This document shows, one piece after another, positions 45,960 to 57,600 of a stretch of 64,000 nucleotides of DNA (within the stretch, counting starts at the first letter, position 1; every line of letters begins with the position of its first letter). Position numbers and translations under genes: made by a program. Under the pieces are notes generated by a model, which saw nothing but the letters and a program-made list of their open reading frames with translations, made no database searches and had not been told where the DNA came from. The DNA comes from Tetracentron sinense (taxonomy: Eukaryota; Streptophyta; Magnoliopsida; Trochodendrales; Trochodendraceae), in NCBI GenBank assembly GCA_015143295.1, contig CM026561.1, positions 38,940,875 through 39,004,874 of the forward strand. The letters are read 5' to 3'.

Positions 45960-47400
45960 AGTTTGGTCTTATGGATTATGAGTTGTTAGTAGATGCATGG
46001 GTCATGGGTCATGGTTCGGAGTTTTAGTTATGGGTTGAGTGAATATGAGTATGTAGGTTTAATTTATGGGTTGTTAGGGAATGATTATAAGGTATAGGAG
46101 GAGGGTCCTATGCTTTAGGAGGTAGGCCCGTGGTTTAGGAAAGTTCCTAGGGTTTTGAAAAGACTTTGGGGTTTAGGTTATAGGGGGAGGGGGGTCCTAG
46201 GGTTTTAAGGGAGGTCTTTGTTAGCCTATAGGTTTCCACCATAGGTTTCTTTAATGATTTTGATGATAATACAATAATGTAATGATCTTTGTATTACTAA
46301 TGTCTCAATTGAGTTTATGTAAAAATGAGTCTACTAAGAGCATTAGCAAACCATTCAAGGGAAAAACATGAAAATGACTCAATTCATGAAGAATATTTAT
46401 TACCAAGTCAAAGCAAGCCATTGGATCAAGTTGGATCATATTGAAGATGTTAAAGATCATATCCAAATCCAAGTCATATAATAGAGAAGAAAAAGATTGA
46501 TCATGAAGCCAAAGAAGACAAATCAAGTCAAAATAAAGCTAAAGAAGAATGTAGACTCTCTTATAATGTTTACTATTTTATATTTTAGTTTGAAAATATT
46601 TACGACTTTTGTAAAAAGTTCTTAAAATTTGGTTGTTTGAAAGCTCAATACCTAGATTGACCATAGGTACCTTAGACAATATTTGAATACCATTCTAAGG
46701 CCCTAGGACATCATAAAGAATGATTTAAATCTTGATAAGTTAAGCCAAGTGACCTAACAAATCATTCTCATTATCTAGGTTGGTTTAAATAGTGATTTTC
46801 AGTGAAAATCATTCATCCAGTCGACCAGCTCAATGTCCAGAATGCTGTTTGGCCACTGCCTTCATCTAGTCGACCGGATCACCCATCTAGTCGACCAGAT
46901 GACGCGGGGATGTAGGCGGGATTGCCGAACCTCGAGAACAACATCTTGTATTTGCTTTCTCTTTCCATTTCTCCTTACTTTATTATTTTGCATTGTTCGT
47001 AAAATTGCTTAGTTTTTATTCTCTTTTAATTAGTATAATTGAAATTTTGCTTAAGGGATTAGGAAGGAATTTGAATTTGTCATATACCCTATTCACCTTC
47101 CTTCTAGGGTCCAATCATTGGGCAACAGTCTTAAGGTTTTAGTTGAAGTCCCAAAATTTAGATATGGGTCCTAGGGTTTAGGTGAGGATTCTAGGATTTA
47201 AGAAGGGTCCTAGGGTTAAAATGAAGAAGGGTCCTAGGGTTTGGAGTCCAAAGGTTTAGGGTCCTAAGGTTTAGATAGTGGATCTGGGTTTATACGAGGA
47301 TTCTATGGTTTAGTGTTAGAATGAAGAAGGGTCCTACGATTTGAGAGGGTGCCCAAAGGTTCAGGAGAGGGTCCTACGGTTTTGAGGGGAGGTCCATCCT
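45960..47400. repeat. GGTCCTAGGGTTT minisatellite split by a solo LTR
   Basis: 45960-46218 and 47133-47400 are irregular repeats of GGTCCTAGGGTTTAG-like words. The solo LTR 46219-47127 sits between them. Similar in flavour to the telomere-like part of the Ogre LTR. Confidence 0.65.
46219..47127 (+). mobile_element. Copia-like solo LTR, TSD GTCTT
   Basis: 909 bp, same family as 7185-27495, starting TGTTAGCC and ending GGGCAACA. Perfect TSD GTCTT at 46214-46218 and 47128-47132. Four CAGTCGAC/TAGTCGAC palindromes lie at about 46814-46905. The stretch holding the TATA box in relatives is missing. Confidence 0.85.
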
Positions 47401-48205
47401 TAGAGATTTAGAAAATATTAGAAAGGGAAAAAATAGTGCAAAAATGAGGTGTTATAATCATTGCAATTATTACTTTATGATGTTTTTACCATGACAAACA
47501 TTTATTGTGAGGCCTCTTTTCTCAATTCATACTTTCTCTTTTTGGTCTCCACAATAATTGCTAGATATTAGAATAAATTGAAGAAAAAAAAGGGAGAGGG
47601 TCACAATCTTTTCTCTCCCCCAGAAAGTACAATAAAGAAATAAGTAATTTCATGAGATGACTTTTAAAAAAGTATGCCATATCATTATTGGTTCACATGA
47701 ACCCTAATATTGAGTTGGTAGCAACATATTGGTTAGTCTTTATTTGAATATTTGTAAATATTGACTAATACACTCTCCTTAACAATACTCGAGCCGTTTG
47801 ACACCGCTACTCATGGGTTGGGTTTGTTTCGAGTTTCAATTATCAACCCGTTTATGACCTTATATTCGACCGAGGGGTGGATTGGGCTTTCAAAAGAATT
47901 ATCCCAAGAATTAGGTAATTATTATTAATGTGGGTCTTACTTAGGATTGCACTCAGGCCAAGCTAGCTCGGTGGCTCAAATTAGCTCGGTCATTTGAGTC
48001 GAGCTTAAGTTAGCATTTCAAGCTCGAACAAATCACGACAAGCTTTTATTTGAGCTCAAATGTTTAAACAAGCCAAGCTTAAGCCAGACCGTGCATGTCG
48101 ATTCGGCTCGGCTTGTTTAAGGCTCCGATTCAGTTTTAAATATATATTTTAAATTTTTTAATAATGTTATTTAAATTTATGAAAAAAATTTTAAGAAGTT
48201 AAAAT
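47401..48205. other. Intergenic, AGCTCG-rich in part
   Basis: No gene. 47940-48130 is rich in AGCTCG/GGCTCG words, matched by CGAGCTCGGCTCG near 49266. These may be arms of a larger repeat split by the LINE; the family is not identified. Confidence 0.4.
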
Positions 48206-48217
48206 AGAAAATCAGAT

Positions 48218-49100
48218 TTTTTTTTGGTTAAGAGACATCCATTTATTAAGGAAAAAAAAAGGGCAACAGGGAAGAGAGACCTCACTGGGTGAGTCTATGG
48301 GGGAAATAAGATTTCTTAAACAATCATTGAGCTTGTTGTGCAATCTAGAGGGCTAAACCATTGGCTTCGTGAGGGTTATGGTTGAGCTCCACAGCCCTGC
48401 AATGAGCACGCAAACATTGAATGTCGTTGATAACTGAAAGAGTCTTTCAATGACCTTGGTTGGATGATCCATACAGGATCTCAACTAACTCCTTAGAGTC
48501 TGATTCAAAAGTAACCCGGTTCTAGCACTTACGAATTGCAAGTTGGAATCCCAAATGCCGAGCTTCAGCTTCGACTCTCTGAGCGGATTCCGTGAGTTTT
48601 GGCTCAAATTCTATAAATGGGTTTTGTTAGGAAGTTGGTGTAGATCTTACCCGGATCCTTGATGACTCAGTGTGCGACCTGAGTGACCCGAATAGGTAAT
48701 GTGTGGGATTTTTTTGACCCGTATTTTCCGACCCGTTTTGTCTTCTCGTTGTAACCCTAGATATATAAAGGGTTTTCTTTGAGGATGCGGGGTAAGAGGG
48801 TTTTTCGAGGGTTTCGAAAGAGGGGTTTAGAGAGAGCTACTGTACACTGTTTTCTCCCGTATTCTTAGTGGATTTCTTGCCGTTTTCTCCCGTGGACGTT
48901 GGCACCTTGCCGAACCACGTATATCTTGTCTCTTTTGTGCGATTGCTTGGTTTCTTGTTTTCTTATTTATCTAGATTTGTCGAACTGGTTATAACAGATT
49001 CCCGTATTAAAGGTTTTCGGATGAGTTGTATAAATTCCCCTTGCCAATTTTGCACAACTGCAGCGGCTCCTGCCACTTGGAGATTGGATCTCTCTTAACC
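48218..49100 (-). mobile_element. 5'-truncated LINE with a nested LTR
   Basis: Flanked by AGAAAATCAGAT (48206-48217) and AGAAAATCTGAT (49101-49112), a 12-bp TSD with one change. A T run at the left end marks the 3' tail of a minus-strand LINE. The minus strand encodes an RNase H-like piece (VVQNWQGEF, then FESDSKEL). It is interrupted by an LTR-like insert at 48625-48996. Only the RNase H end is present. Confidence 0.7.
48625..48996 (+). mobile_element. Short copia-type LTR inside the LINE
   Basis: 372 bp, TGTTAGG to ATAACA, with a TATA box (GATATATAAAGG near 48766) and the GCCGAACCACGTATATCTTG word typical of copia LTR ends; the element at 59672-62078 has an equivalent. No matching TSD. Confidence 0.55.
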
Positions 49101-49112
49101 AGAAAATCTGAT

Positions 49113-49439
49113 CTAACTCTCTACTCTTTGGACTAAAAGACTACTCCCAAATCTTATTTTCTTATATGAATGAATGTATTAATTTTTTATAATTTAATAA
49201 TAGTTTTATTATTGAAATATTATAAAACTAAACAAAATAATTCAGTGAATCAAGTTTGAGTCAACCCGAGCTCGGCTCGCCTTGAATAAAGTTTGAGGCT
49301 CGCATGCCTTGTCATTAGCCTCAATTTAAATATGTAGGGGCCTTTGTGTAAAATTGAGAAAATTTAAGGTTCTACAATTCTCAATTGCTTTTTTAATTCT
49401 CAATTGTCATTAAATTATATAGTCCCCCATTTCTAGTTC
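49113..49439. other. Intergenic AT-rich
   Basis: No feature seen apart from the AGCTCG-type words near 49266. Confidence 0.4.
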
Positions 49440-50705
49440 CCTTTGCGAGGATCCGGCCCGACTGTTGGTCTTTGATATAAAACCCATTAGATGTGAACTC
49501 AAATAAGCATGGATAATCATCAGTTAGTTGACTAACAGATAAGAGATTTTGGTGATGCTGGGCACAACCAGAATATTATCTACTTTTAGATTCCCGAATG
49601 AAGTTGGAAGACTGGTATTTCCAGTGTGAGATATTGATAGTTCATCACCATTTCTTACAATAATTTTGTCTGATCCAAAGTAAGGGAATATAGAAGAGAG
49701 TATACCTGGATTATTCGTCATATGAGATGTTACACCAATATCAAGAATCCACTTCGAATCTTGTGGATCAGTGATGGACATAGCTGCTAGAGCTTGAGGT
49801 ATTTCCTTAGCCGATAAGAGTGGTTGAATCGATGCCAGCATCTCAAAGCATCATGGCCAAGTTTCTTGCATATTTGGCATGGTTGATTAGCATTGTCGGC
49901 ACCATCCTTATTAAGTTCGAGTTTGCTATTTTGCTTTTGGTTTACTTGGGTGAAACCACGCCCTTTAGAATCAAATGATTGGCGCCTTTGTGCATTCCAA
50001 TTTTTGCTTCCCTTGTTTGATTTATTTTGTTGTTGGCCGACATAGGTATGAGATTCAAAAATATTATTCTCCGTTGTGTTCATGGCAGCACGATGTTCCA
50101 AAGCAAGGAGAGAAGCTGAGAGTTGGGAGAATGCTGGTAGAGGAGGCCGTGCCATGATAGCATCAACAAAACTATCAAACCATGGACCCAGCCCATTGAT
50201 CGTCCAAAATACTTTGTCCCTATCAGAGATAGGTTTTTGCATAGCATAGAGTTCATCACAAATATTTTTAATAGACATTAGGTAATTAGTAACACCTTGA
50301 TCACCTTTGCGAATGGTTTGGAGTTGACAAATCAATACAAGCTCCCTTTCTTGAGAAGCTCCTGCAAAGATTTCCGCTAAGCACGTCCATATTTCTCTTG
50401 CAGTCTTTAGAACTATTACGAAGGAATGGACCTCTTCAGTTAGGGTTCCAGAGATCAGGCTTCTGAGTAGCTAATCATCTCTTCTCCATTGAAAGTAGGC
50501 AGGGTTTGTTTCTTCCTTGCCAATTGAGAGAATTAGCTCCTTTGGCTCTTTCACCTCTTCTGCTATATGATTGAGTAAATCAACATTTTCAATCATGGGA
50601 AAGATCTGATCCTTCCAAGCGAGGTAGGTAGTTCTTTGTAGTGAGTTTTTCTGTCACCATAGAACTTATCTGCGCAACAAACAATAGAGATGGTTAAAGA
50701 TGCCA
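49440..50705 (-). mobile_element. Ty1/copia gag-protease remnant
   Basis: Minus-strand pieces show a gag core (MICQLQTIRKGDQGVTNYLM, then FVDAIMARPPLPAFSQLSAS), a zinc knuckle (CQICKKLGHDALRCW) and the copia protease region (WILDIGVTSHMTN, then ILVVPSITKI). The start of gag is near 50700. No RT, integrase or LTRs are seen, so only the 5' part of an element is left. It is broken and lies about 420 bases downstream of the sugar transporter, same strand. Confidence 0.85.
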
Positions 50706-50787
50706 TTGTGGGGAGGATCTGATTTGTAGAGAAAGGGAAAAAATCACACTCAGTACACTACAGATTGAATCTTCTCTTTCCCTCTAA

Positions 50788-50894
50788 TTAAAGGGAGTGG
50801 GGGTTTGGTAACTTTCATCATGATCATGCCGAGGTGGTTTCTGAATAATCATTTAATAAATCGGTAGGAGTTTACCAAACCCCCACTCCCTTTA
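50788..50894. repeat. Foldback of 107 bp
   Basis: TTAAAGGGAGTGGGGGTTTGG returns inverted at the right end. The centre word AACTTTCATCATGATCATGC also occurs at 54772, inside intron 2 of the sugar transporter gene. Confidence 0.7.
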
Positions 50895-51121
50895 AGTGGT
50901 TAATAAATTTAAATAAAAAAAAAACAATGGTGCGAAAGAGGTGGTTTCTGAATAATCATTTCCTTAGATTGAGTTACCAAACAAGTTTAGTTGACATAGG
51001 CCCAACACCGTGAATCATGGGTATGAAAGATGAAGAAATACTGAATTAAACCATTCAATCATTCTAGCGCTTAAATCCGTCTGTTCAATTGTAAATGTAT
51101 ATACAGGAAACGAAACTAAAA

Positions 51122-54100
51122 TCAGTCAACCGTCTTCACAGGCTGTCCCTTAGCCATCTCGACACTTCCGATCACATCATGGTCAAGGATGAACTTGCAC
51201 CAGTACCAATGCTGCTTCCACACCCGCGACATCTCCTCAATTGGCACATTCTTAGTCTCGGGGAAGAAGAAGTAGATGAAGGTGGTCATCAGTACCACAA
51301 AAGACGCAAAGAATATGAAGAGTCCAAACTTGAGGTGGCAGAGCATAGTGAGGAAGACCTGAGCTATGATAAAGGTGAAAAGCATACTCACCGAAACGGT
51401 TATACTCTGTGCCGCCGACCGGATCTCCAGAGGGAATATCTCACTGGGCACCAAGCACCCCATCGGGCCCCATGACCATGCAAAACCCGCTACGTATAAG
51501 CAGATAAAGATCACAACCACCGAGGCATACCCCTTGGATAAGTGTCCAGCTTCTCCATCCACACCAAATTTAAGTGCTATTAGAATTGTGATTGCAATCT
51601 GTAAAACACACACAAGGCCACAAGCATCTAAGAATATTTTGGTATAGAGAGCATGCATAGATAAAAATCTGTGTAATTTGAAGTCAAGCAAGATAGAAAC
51701 CTGGCAGATGAGCATTTGGATTCCACCCTCATTGAAAAGAGGTCTTCTCCCCCATTTATCAGAACCATAGATGGAGACGCATGTTGCGGCGACATTGACG
51801 ACGCCGGTGATGACGGCAGACATAAGAGAGGCATCACTTCCAAACCCAATTGTCTTGAAGAGGACTGGAGCATAGAACATTATTACATTGATGCCAGTGA
51901 GTTGCTGGAAGAAGGGAATTAGGATGGCCATGGTCAGGTGGGGCCTATACTTTCTCTTCAAGAGGTTCCTCCAGGGGTGCTCCACTTTTCTGGATGCTTC
52001 ACTAGCTGCAACTAGATCGTCGAACTCGTCGTCAACATCAGGGGTGCCACGTATGCGTCGAAGCATCTCTCTTGCCTTCTCAGTCTCATTCCGCTCAATC
52101 ATGGAGTTTGGGGTGTCCGGGAGGAGCAACCATCCAATGGTGATGATGACAGCAGGGACGGCGACGCCGCCCAAGCTCACGCGCCAGCCCCAGCCACCCT
52201 TAATCTTGGCAGTAAAGTAGTTAAGGATGTTGGCCGCGAGTATACCAATGGTGATTGACAATTGGAAGACGATGTTGAGAGCGCCACGGTGCCGATAAGG
52301 AGCCATCTCAGAGAGGTAGAGTGGCACAGACTGTAAAACAAACAATTATAGTGCCAATTTCAGATTGGTAAAATATAGCAATTTTAATATAAGTTTTAAC
52401 TACAAACAGAAGCTTCGGGTTAAGGTATAACCTAAGTTCCCTAAAAATATTATGGCATCAAATCCTCTCCGGTGATAACCGGATTTGCCCCCTAGAGGTC
52501 ACCACGTGTCTCCTTTGAGACCCATTAACCATGGGTAAGGTTCACCCAACCCTAGGGTTCACCCACCTATTTTTGGTTTTTTTTTAAAATAATAATTCTT
52601 TTTTTAAAATTAAAATACTGTTTTAATATTAAAAAAACTCTAAAAACAGTTTTTTAATTTTAAAAAAAGAATTATTATTTTTAAAAAAAAACCAAAAATA
52701 GGTGGGTGAACCCTAGGGTTGGGTGAACCTTACCCACGGTTAAGGGGTGTCAAAGGAGACACGTGGTGACCTCTAGGGGTGATAACCGGATTTGCCAAAT
52801 CCGGTGGCAAATCCGGTTATCACCGGAGAGGATTTGGTGCTAATTATTATATATTTATATAAAAAATATATATACAGGGGCATCTTTTGAAAATTATATA
52901 AAATTATTTATTTATATTTATAATTTTAAATGCTCCCGCGTCAAGGGGGATCGGATTTGGTCTAGCCCCAAACCAAAAATGTCTAGTCCACTCTCACAAA
53001 GCCCCTTAAACTGTCTTTTTAAACTTGGTTAAATTTTGTTAACTCTTGTGAAAACATTTTTTAGCAATTTTTTTTTCTAAGAATCAAGGTTACATGGTTG
53101 AACCTCAATGATTAGTAAACCTTAACCATAGTTAAGAGATGTCAAAAGGGTCAAGTGTTAACTTGTGGGACCGGAGCCAGGTGAAAATCATCTAGCAAGG
53201 GCTAGATGAAATCCCATCCCGTGTCAAGGGCCTCAAGGCATATTTTGGGAGCCGCTATCTTGAATAATTCCCTAAAGGGCTCATTTGGTTCGGATTATTG
53301 CCGTCACAATTGATTATGCAATAAGCGATGTCATCAATAAGTATTGTCGTAAATAAGCGCTATCATGAAGAATCATATTTGGGTAGCACATTGTCTATAA
53401 TCGATCCTTAGTAAAAAAAATCGATTATGTGCAAAATAATAATTTTGGTTCATTCTAAAACATAAAACTAATTATTCTTCTGAAATATCATCCATCCATT
53501 GAAAGGTATAAAAAAGACCATACTTTTTAGAAAATTGTTACAAACCATAAAAGTTGACAACAAAAATGCAATAACAGCCAAATCATTATGCATCCACACG
53601 ATGCATTCAGATTCATGGTCTGCAAAACTTTCTACAAATCCATGGTTTACCGAGGAAAAAAATTGGAGTAAAAACCGCTCAAGTGCCTGAGAATCCATGA
53701 GATAAGATAAGGTGGCTGACTCTTATGGCAGGGGATTTCAGATTGAAATGACAATATGGAATTGACCTTGGGAGCTCGGACAGTTTCACCATCCTTGTTA
53801 GTACTCAATACTCTAGATTTGTTAGTACTCAATACTCTAGATATAGGTTGCCAGAGGTAACCCAATGCCCATTAATAGTTCACCAAAATGATGTATTTAT
53901 TCTATTGTTTTTCAAGATATAGAAGGAGATCCACATCAGTCTCTTTGAGTTTGAGGGGTGGTGATTACTCAATGGGGCTTGAGCAGCTTTACGAAACAAT
54001 AATGCAAATCATGAAATATATACAATTACAGATTGCTCAACATATCTAAACAATATGGAGAACCCCCAAAAGTTCAACAACACCAGAAATCATGTTATAA

Positions 54101-57100
54101 ACTATGCAGAATGAACACTCCATGAATTTTATCCTTGTGGAAAAGCATAATTGAGCCCCATATTATTTTTAAGGACTGAACAAGCATCAGAATCAGCCGT
54201 AGGATCTTGAATATAAGTCAAAAAGAGAGAAGCAATGTCCATTTGAAGTTCCAGATTATCAAAGAAGGTTGGGGTTGCCTTTCACAGAGCACCATCAAGA
54301 GAGCAGCAATGTGCATTAAGGGATTGGTTTTCACAGTGCACCATCAAACTGAGGGTTTCATGACAACCCGGCTGTATTTGTTTTAAAAAAAGGTTCTCCA
54401 AATTGAGCTTGGGGCTCAACCCAATTACTAAAGTCGTTAAGGGGTTGAAATATGGAAGAGAGCTTAGATTCTAATGGGATGTCTTAGATTTAATTACAGG
54501 AAAAAAAAAAAATGGACGAGCATTGGATTTAGTGCCAACTATCCTAATCTTATGAAAATGGCATGCCTAACATTTGGAGTTTGATCAAGGGGCATTATTC
54601 TACATTTATTAATTTGAGCATATCATGATCAGATCCTTCTTGATCATTCCAGTTTGTCCTCAAATGCATCATGATGATCATATCAATATTGCAAGTCAGA
54701 GAGTGTTGGATATTTGTAGCGCCCAGTTGTCTTTGGAAGATCTGAGTCCGGGCTAGCAAAATCCATATTTAACTTTCATCATGATCATGCCGACCTTTTT
54801 AGCCCTGCATTCATATCTTAATTCATCTCAAGTTAAAGCATATCCGGAGCAGCGCTTAGCCAGCCACGCCCATCAAAGATGAGTATAGCCAGCACGAGAA
54901 TGCCTAATCAGAAATTTGAGCAATCAGAAGGTGAAGATGAAGAAGGCTTAGAAGTCAACCTCTTTAGCTCGGTTCATTCACAGCTAATATATCAACAAAA
55001 GCTGGGGTCAATCGGAAATTTCGGCAAACTAGGGTGTGATTGATATTCTCCCCCTTCTTAATAATAGAAAAATGGCTAAGAACCTAGATGGTAGACCTGG
55101 TCTTGCTTTGTTCTTCAGTCTCAGGGAATACACAGCTCAGTAAAGGAGAAGCCCTTAATTTCCATAGCGCTCGTGAATAAGAATGATCTTAATTCCCTAC
55201 TAGAACAAAGGCAAATCACAATATTGATACAATCGATGAGAATCAACAAATCATGCACCACTAACAAACCCTTCTGTATACACAGGAATGAAAAAAAAAA
55301 GAAGAAATTTCGCGATGTAATGAAATCCTCTTTCGAAACCCTCATCCCAAAAAAGAAGAAGAAAAAGAAGTCTCTCTCATATTTTGAAACCCTCTTCCGT
55401 AAAGAAAGCCTCCACGTGAACGAAGAAGAAGTAGTTGATGGAGTTACAGCCGTTCTCAGCTTTCGTCATTATCTACATTGTAGCCTCTCGCACAAGGGAT
55501 TTGTGAGGTTAGATTCGAGTTCTCCGTCAATAATTCGGCCTGCTTAATCATAAGACACGATTTTCCCTTTATAAAATAACCACTCATATACTATTTTTCC
55601 TTTACACCCAGTTTACGGCCCTTTCTCCCTCCTTTCAAGTAAACTCTTTCAACCCGCTCCCCCCAGTGGAATATTTACAGGGATATATAGTTACCACAGA
55701 TTGACGTAATTGAAAGCAAACATGACTATATATTTTCCACAGACTGACTGAATGGAGAGTGCTAGTCGACGGCAAAGGGTTTACTCTGGTGCTCACCAGA
55801 GTATCCCTCAAACGGACGAAAAAAGGGGAAAAATTTTTAAATGGGAAGAAGTCAAAAATGAGTAAAAAAAGGAAAGACTTTTGGTGAGTTGGCGTTTTTT
55901 CCGTCAGAGGGATACTCTGGTGAGTACCAGAGTAAACCTTTTTTGCCGCTAGTCGAGTCTCCGGCCAGTGAGCCTAGTACTGTACTCTCCTAAAAAAATG
56001 AATTTAAGAATGGAATAGAAATCCGTCAAAAATCTGAAAACATGAAAACATATGTATCTTTTTTTTCAGTTTAAATATGAAGCGGAACTCTGCATTATGA
56101 ACGGAGCCCCTATTTACACTACAGGAAAATACGTAATTACATCAACCCCCCTTTTTACACTAGGGGCAAAATGTGTAATTTATTGATAATTACACATTTT
56201 GCCCCTTAGTGTAAAAAGGGGATCCGCATGATACAAAACTCCCCATGAAAATTAACCCCCCTTTTTTTTTCTTTTTTTTTTTTGAGCTATCGACTATGTT
56301 AGTATGGTCAGAAGTCTTGAGCTCTTACAACTCATAGGCCAAGGCGATGGATCCCCGACCTCCGTCCAACGAAAACGAAGGCCACACCCCTACCACTCAC
56401 CATACAAGAGGCGGAGGACAGATGTACGACTTTAACCAATCCGCAATTGAAAGAGAATGAACAGTAAAAGGAATGAATAATCAGAGAGGTTTACAGGAAA
56501 TATACAGTACTTGTCCTCTTTCGAGTATATCTATCAAAACATAGATCAGCTCAACAAAATAAAAAGGATAATTTTCGGAGAAAAAGGTAGCTGAAAGAAG
56601 GAATACAGCAGAAGGATAGTATAAAAGGTTAAAATAATTATAAATAATAAAAAAAATTACAGCTTTTTCTATCATTTCTTTCTGTACGAATCTTCAGATC
56701 CAGAACAGAACAGAACAGGACGTTTTTTGTTTTTGTTTTTCAAAAGAAAGATCTTACCTGAGTTGCAAATCCAATACCCAAACCAAGCAAAATCCGGCCG
56801 ACAATAAGCATGGCGACATTCTTAGCGGCGCCGTTAATAGCAGCTCCGGTAAGGCAAAGCACGGCTCCGATGAGCATGGATTTCTTCCTCCCAAATTTTC
56901 TGGTAACCCAGGATGCCATAAAGGATGCCAGAAGAGCAGCCAAGTAGAGGGACGAAGTAAACATGGTCAGTGTCTGACTGTTGAACTTGCAATATTGGTT
57001 TGTGGATTTATCTAGTTCTTCTTTCCGGTAGACGGAGGGGAAGAACTTCTTCAGAAAAGGAGCCATAGATGTAACTCCACCTACACCAAAATCAAAATCT

Positions 57101-57296
57101 CGAAATATTAGAAATCAAAATCAAAGAAGAAGAGAAGGAAAATTTCGGATCTCGAATTCTCACCAGAAATACCGATGTCATAGCCAAAGATCAACCCGCC
57201 CATAGCTGCAACAATGCATGTAGCTATAACGAAAGGAGTAAGGTTCCCCGGATATTCTTCGCCGTTGCCGGACGTAACAATACCGCCGCCCGCCAT
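51122..57296 (-). CDS. STP1: STP-type monosaccharide/H+ symporter (STP1-like)
   Basis: Imports hexoses with protons across the plasma membrane. Exons: 57296-57164, 57080-56758, 52330-51701, 51598-51122; total 1563 bp, 520 residues, the usual STP length (about 510-525). All introns are GT-AG and phases agree (intron 1 splits the Gly of GISG|GVTSM). It is a 12-TM major facilitator protein: [10 protein letters not shown] in TM1, NQYC with Cys75, [99 protein letters not shown] with Cys449, and [11 protein letters not shown]. Cys75 and Cys449 match the lid disulfide described for STP10. Cys stands where relatives have Trp in GPLGW. The start is the first ATG of exon 1 (57296). Closest by recall to Arabidopsis STP1/STP12. 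Looks intact. Confidence 0.94.
51599..51700 (-). other. Intron 3, 102 bp, stop-free in frame
   Basis: Begins GTTTCT, ends TTTTACAG. Its length is divisible by three and it contains no stop in the transporter frame, so retention would add 34 residues between Gln362 and Ile363. Confidence 0.85.
52459..52836. mobile_element. CAAATCC-ended palindromic MITE, copy in STP intron
   Basis: 378-bp foldback starting CAAATCCTCTCCGGTGATAA and ending with its inverse (GAGAGGATTTG). Inner arms include CCACGTGTCTCC and GACACGTGGTGACC, so both arms carry CACGTG. Same family as 36415-36779. TSD unclear. Confidence 0.8.
55770..55947. mobile_element. MITE with 9-bp TSD (Mutator-type)
   Basis: 178 bp, flanked by GCTAGTCGA at 55761-55769 and 55948-55956. 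Ends GGCAAAGGGTTTACTCTGGT and its inverse; arms ~38 bases. Each arm is itself partly palindromic (CTCTGGTG(C/A)(G/T)(C/A)CACCAGAG-like). A 9-bp TSD fits Mutator-like elements. Confidence 0.8.
56150..56221. repeat. Perfect-looking hairpin of 72 bp in intron 2
   Basis: CCCCTTTTTACACTA...GGGGC returns inverted after TTGAT, with ~33-base arms and about one mismatch. Confidence 0.8.
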
Positions 57297-57600
57297 CAAA
57301 CTCTATTTCTTGTACTCACGACGGAAGAATGAAAGATAAGGAGAGATAAAAAAGAAAAACACAAGTGCAAAAACAGTAGAGATGGGAGGTTTAAGCCCAT
57401 AAAGTCAAGAAAAGCTGCATAAATATAATAAATGACAAAGAAAAGTTCCACTTTTAAAAGACATTAAAATAATAATTTTAGGGACTTGTGCTTGGATGAG
57501 AAAGAGAGAGAGAGAAACATCATTTTCTCTTAACTACAACTTCATCTTCTTCCTCTTGTATATTCTCTCCAAAGAATAATCAAACTAAGAAGCAATTGAA
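57297..57600 (-). promoter_or_regulatory. STP 5' leader and promoter
   Basis: In gene sense a TATTATATTTATG stretch near 57432-57420 is a possible TATA box, about 125 bases before the ATG, followed by a CT-rich leader. Upstream is a GA/CT tract (57500-57517). Confidence 0.4.

Larger units (their letters stand above)
52331..56757 (-). other. Intron 2, 4.4 kb, with MITEs
   Basis: Donor GTAAGATC after GFATQ, acceptor TTTTACAG before SVPLY. It holds MITEs at 52459-52836, 55770-55947 and 56150-56221 and a decayed half-copy at about 53095-53165. 53280-55560 has no recognised gene. 56255-56300 is a T-rich tract followed by ~130 bases that could be a truncated retroposon tail. Confidence 0.85.

Noticed and set aside
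51599-51700. Treating the transporter's last two exons as one long exon
   Set aside because: The open frame crosses it, but GT/AG ends and the family alignment (MLICQ joined directly to the next helix) mark it as an intron; kept as a finding about retention.
55173-55547. 124-residue Lys-rich frame in STP intron 2
   Set aside because: Built on A/AG-rich low-complexity DNA, opposite strand to the gene, no recognisable domain.
56255-56430. Possible SINE or LINE tail (T run then ~130 bases)
   Set aside because: No pol III boxes, no coding similarity and no clear TSD, so not listed as an element.
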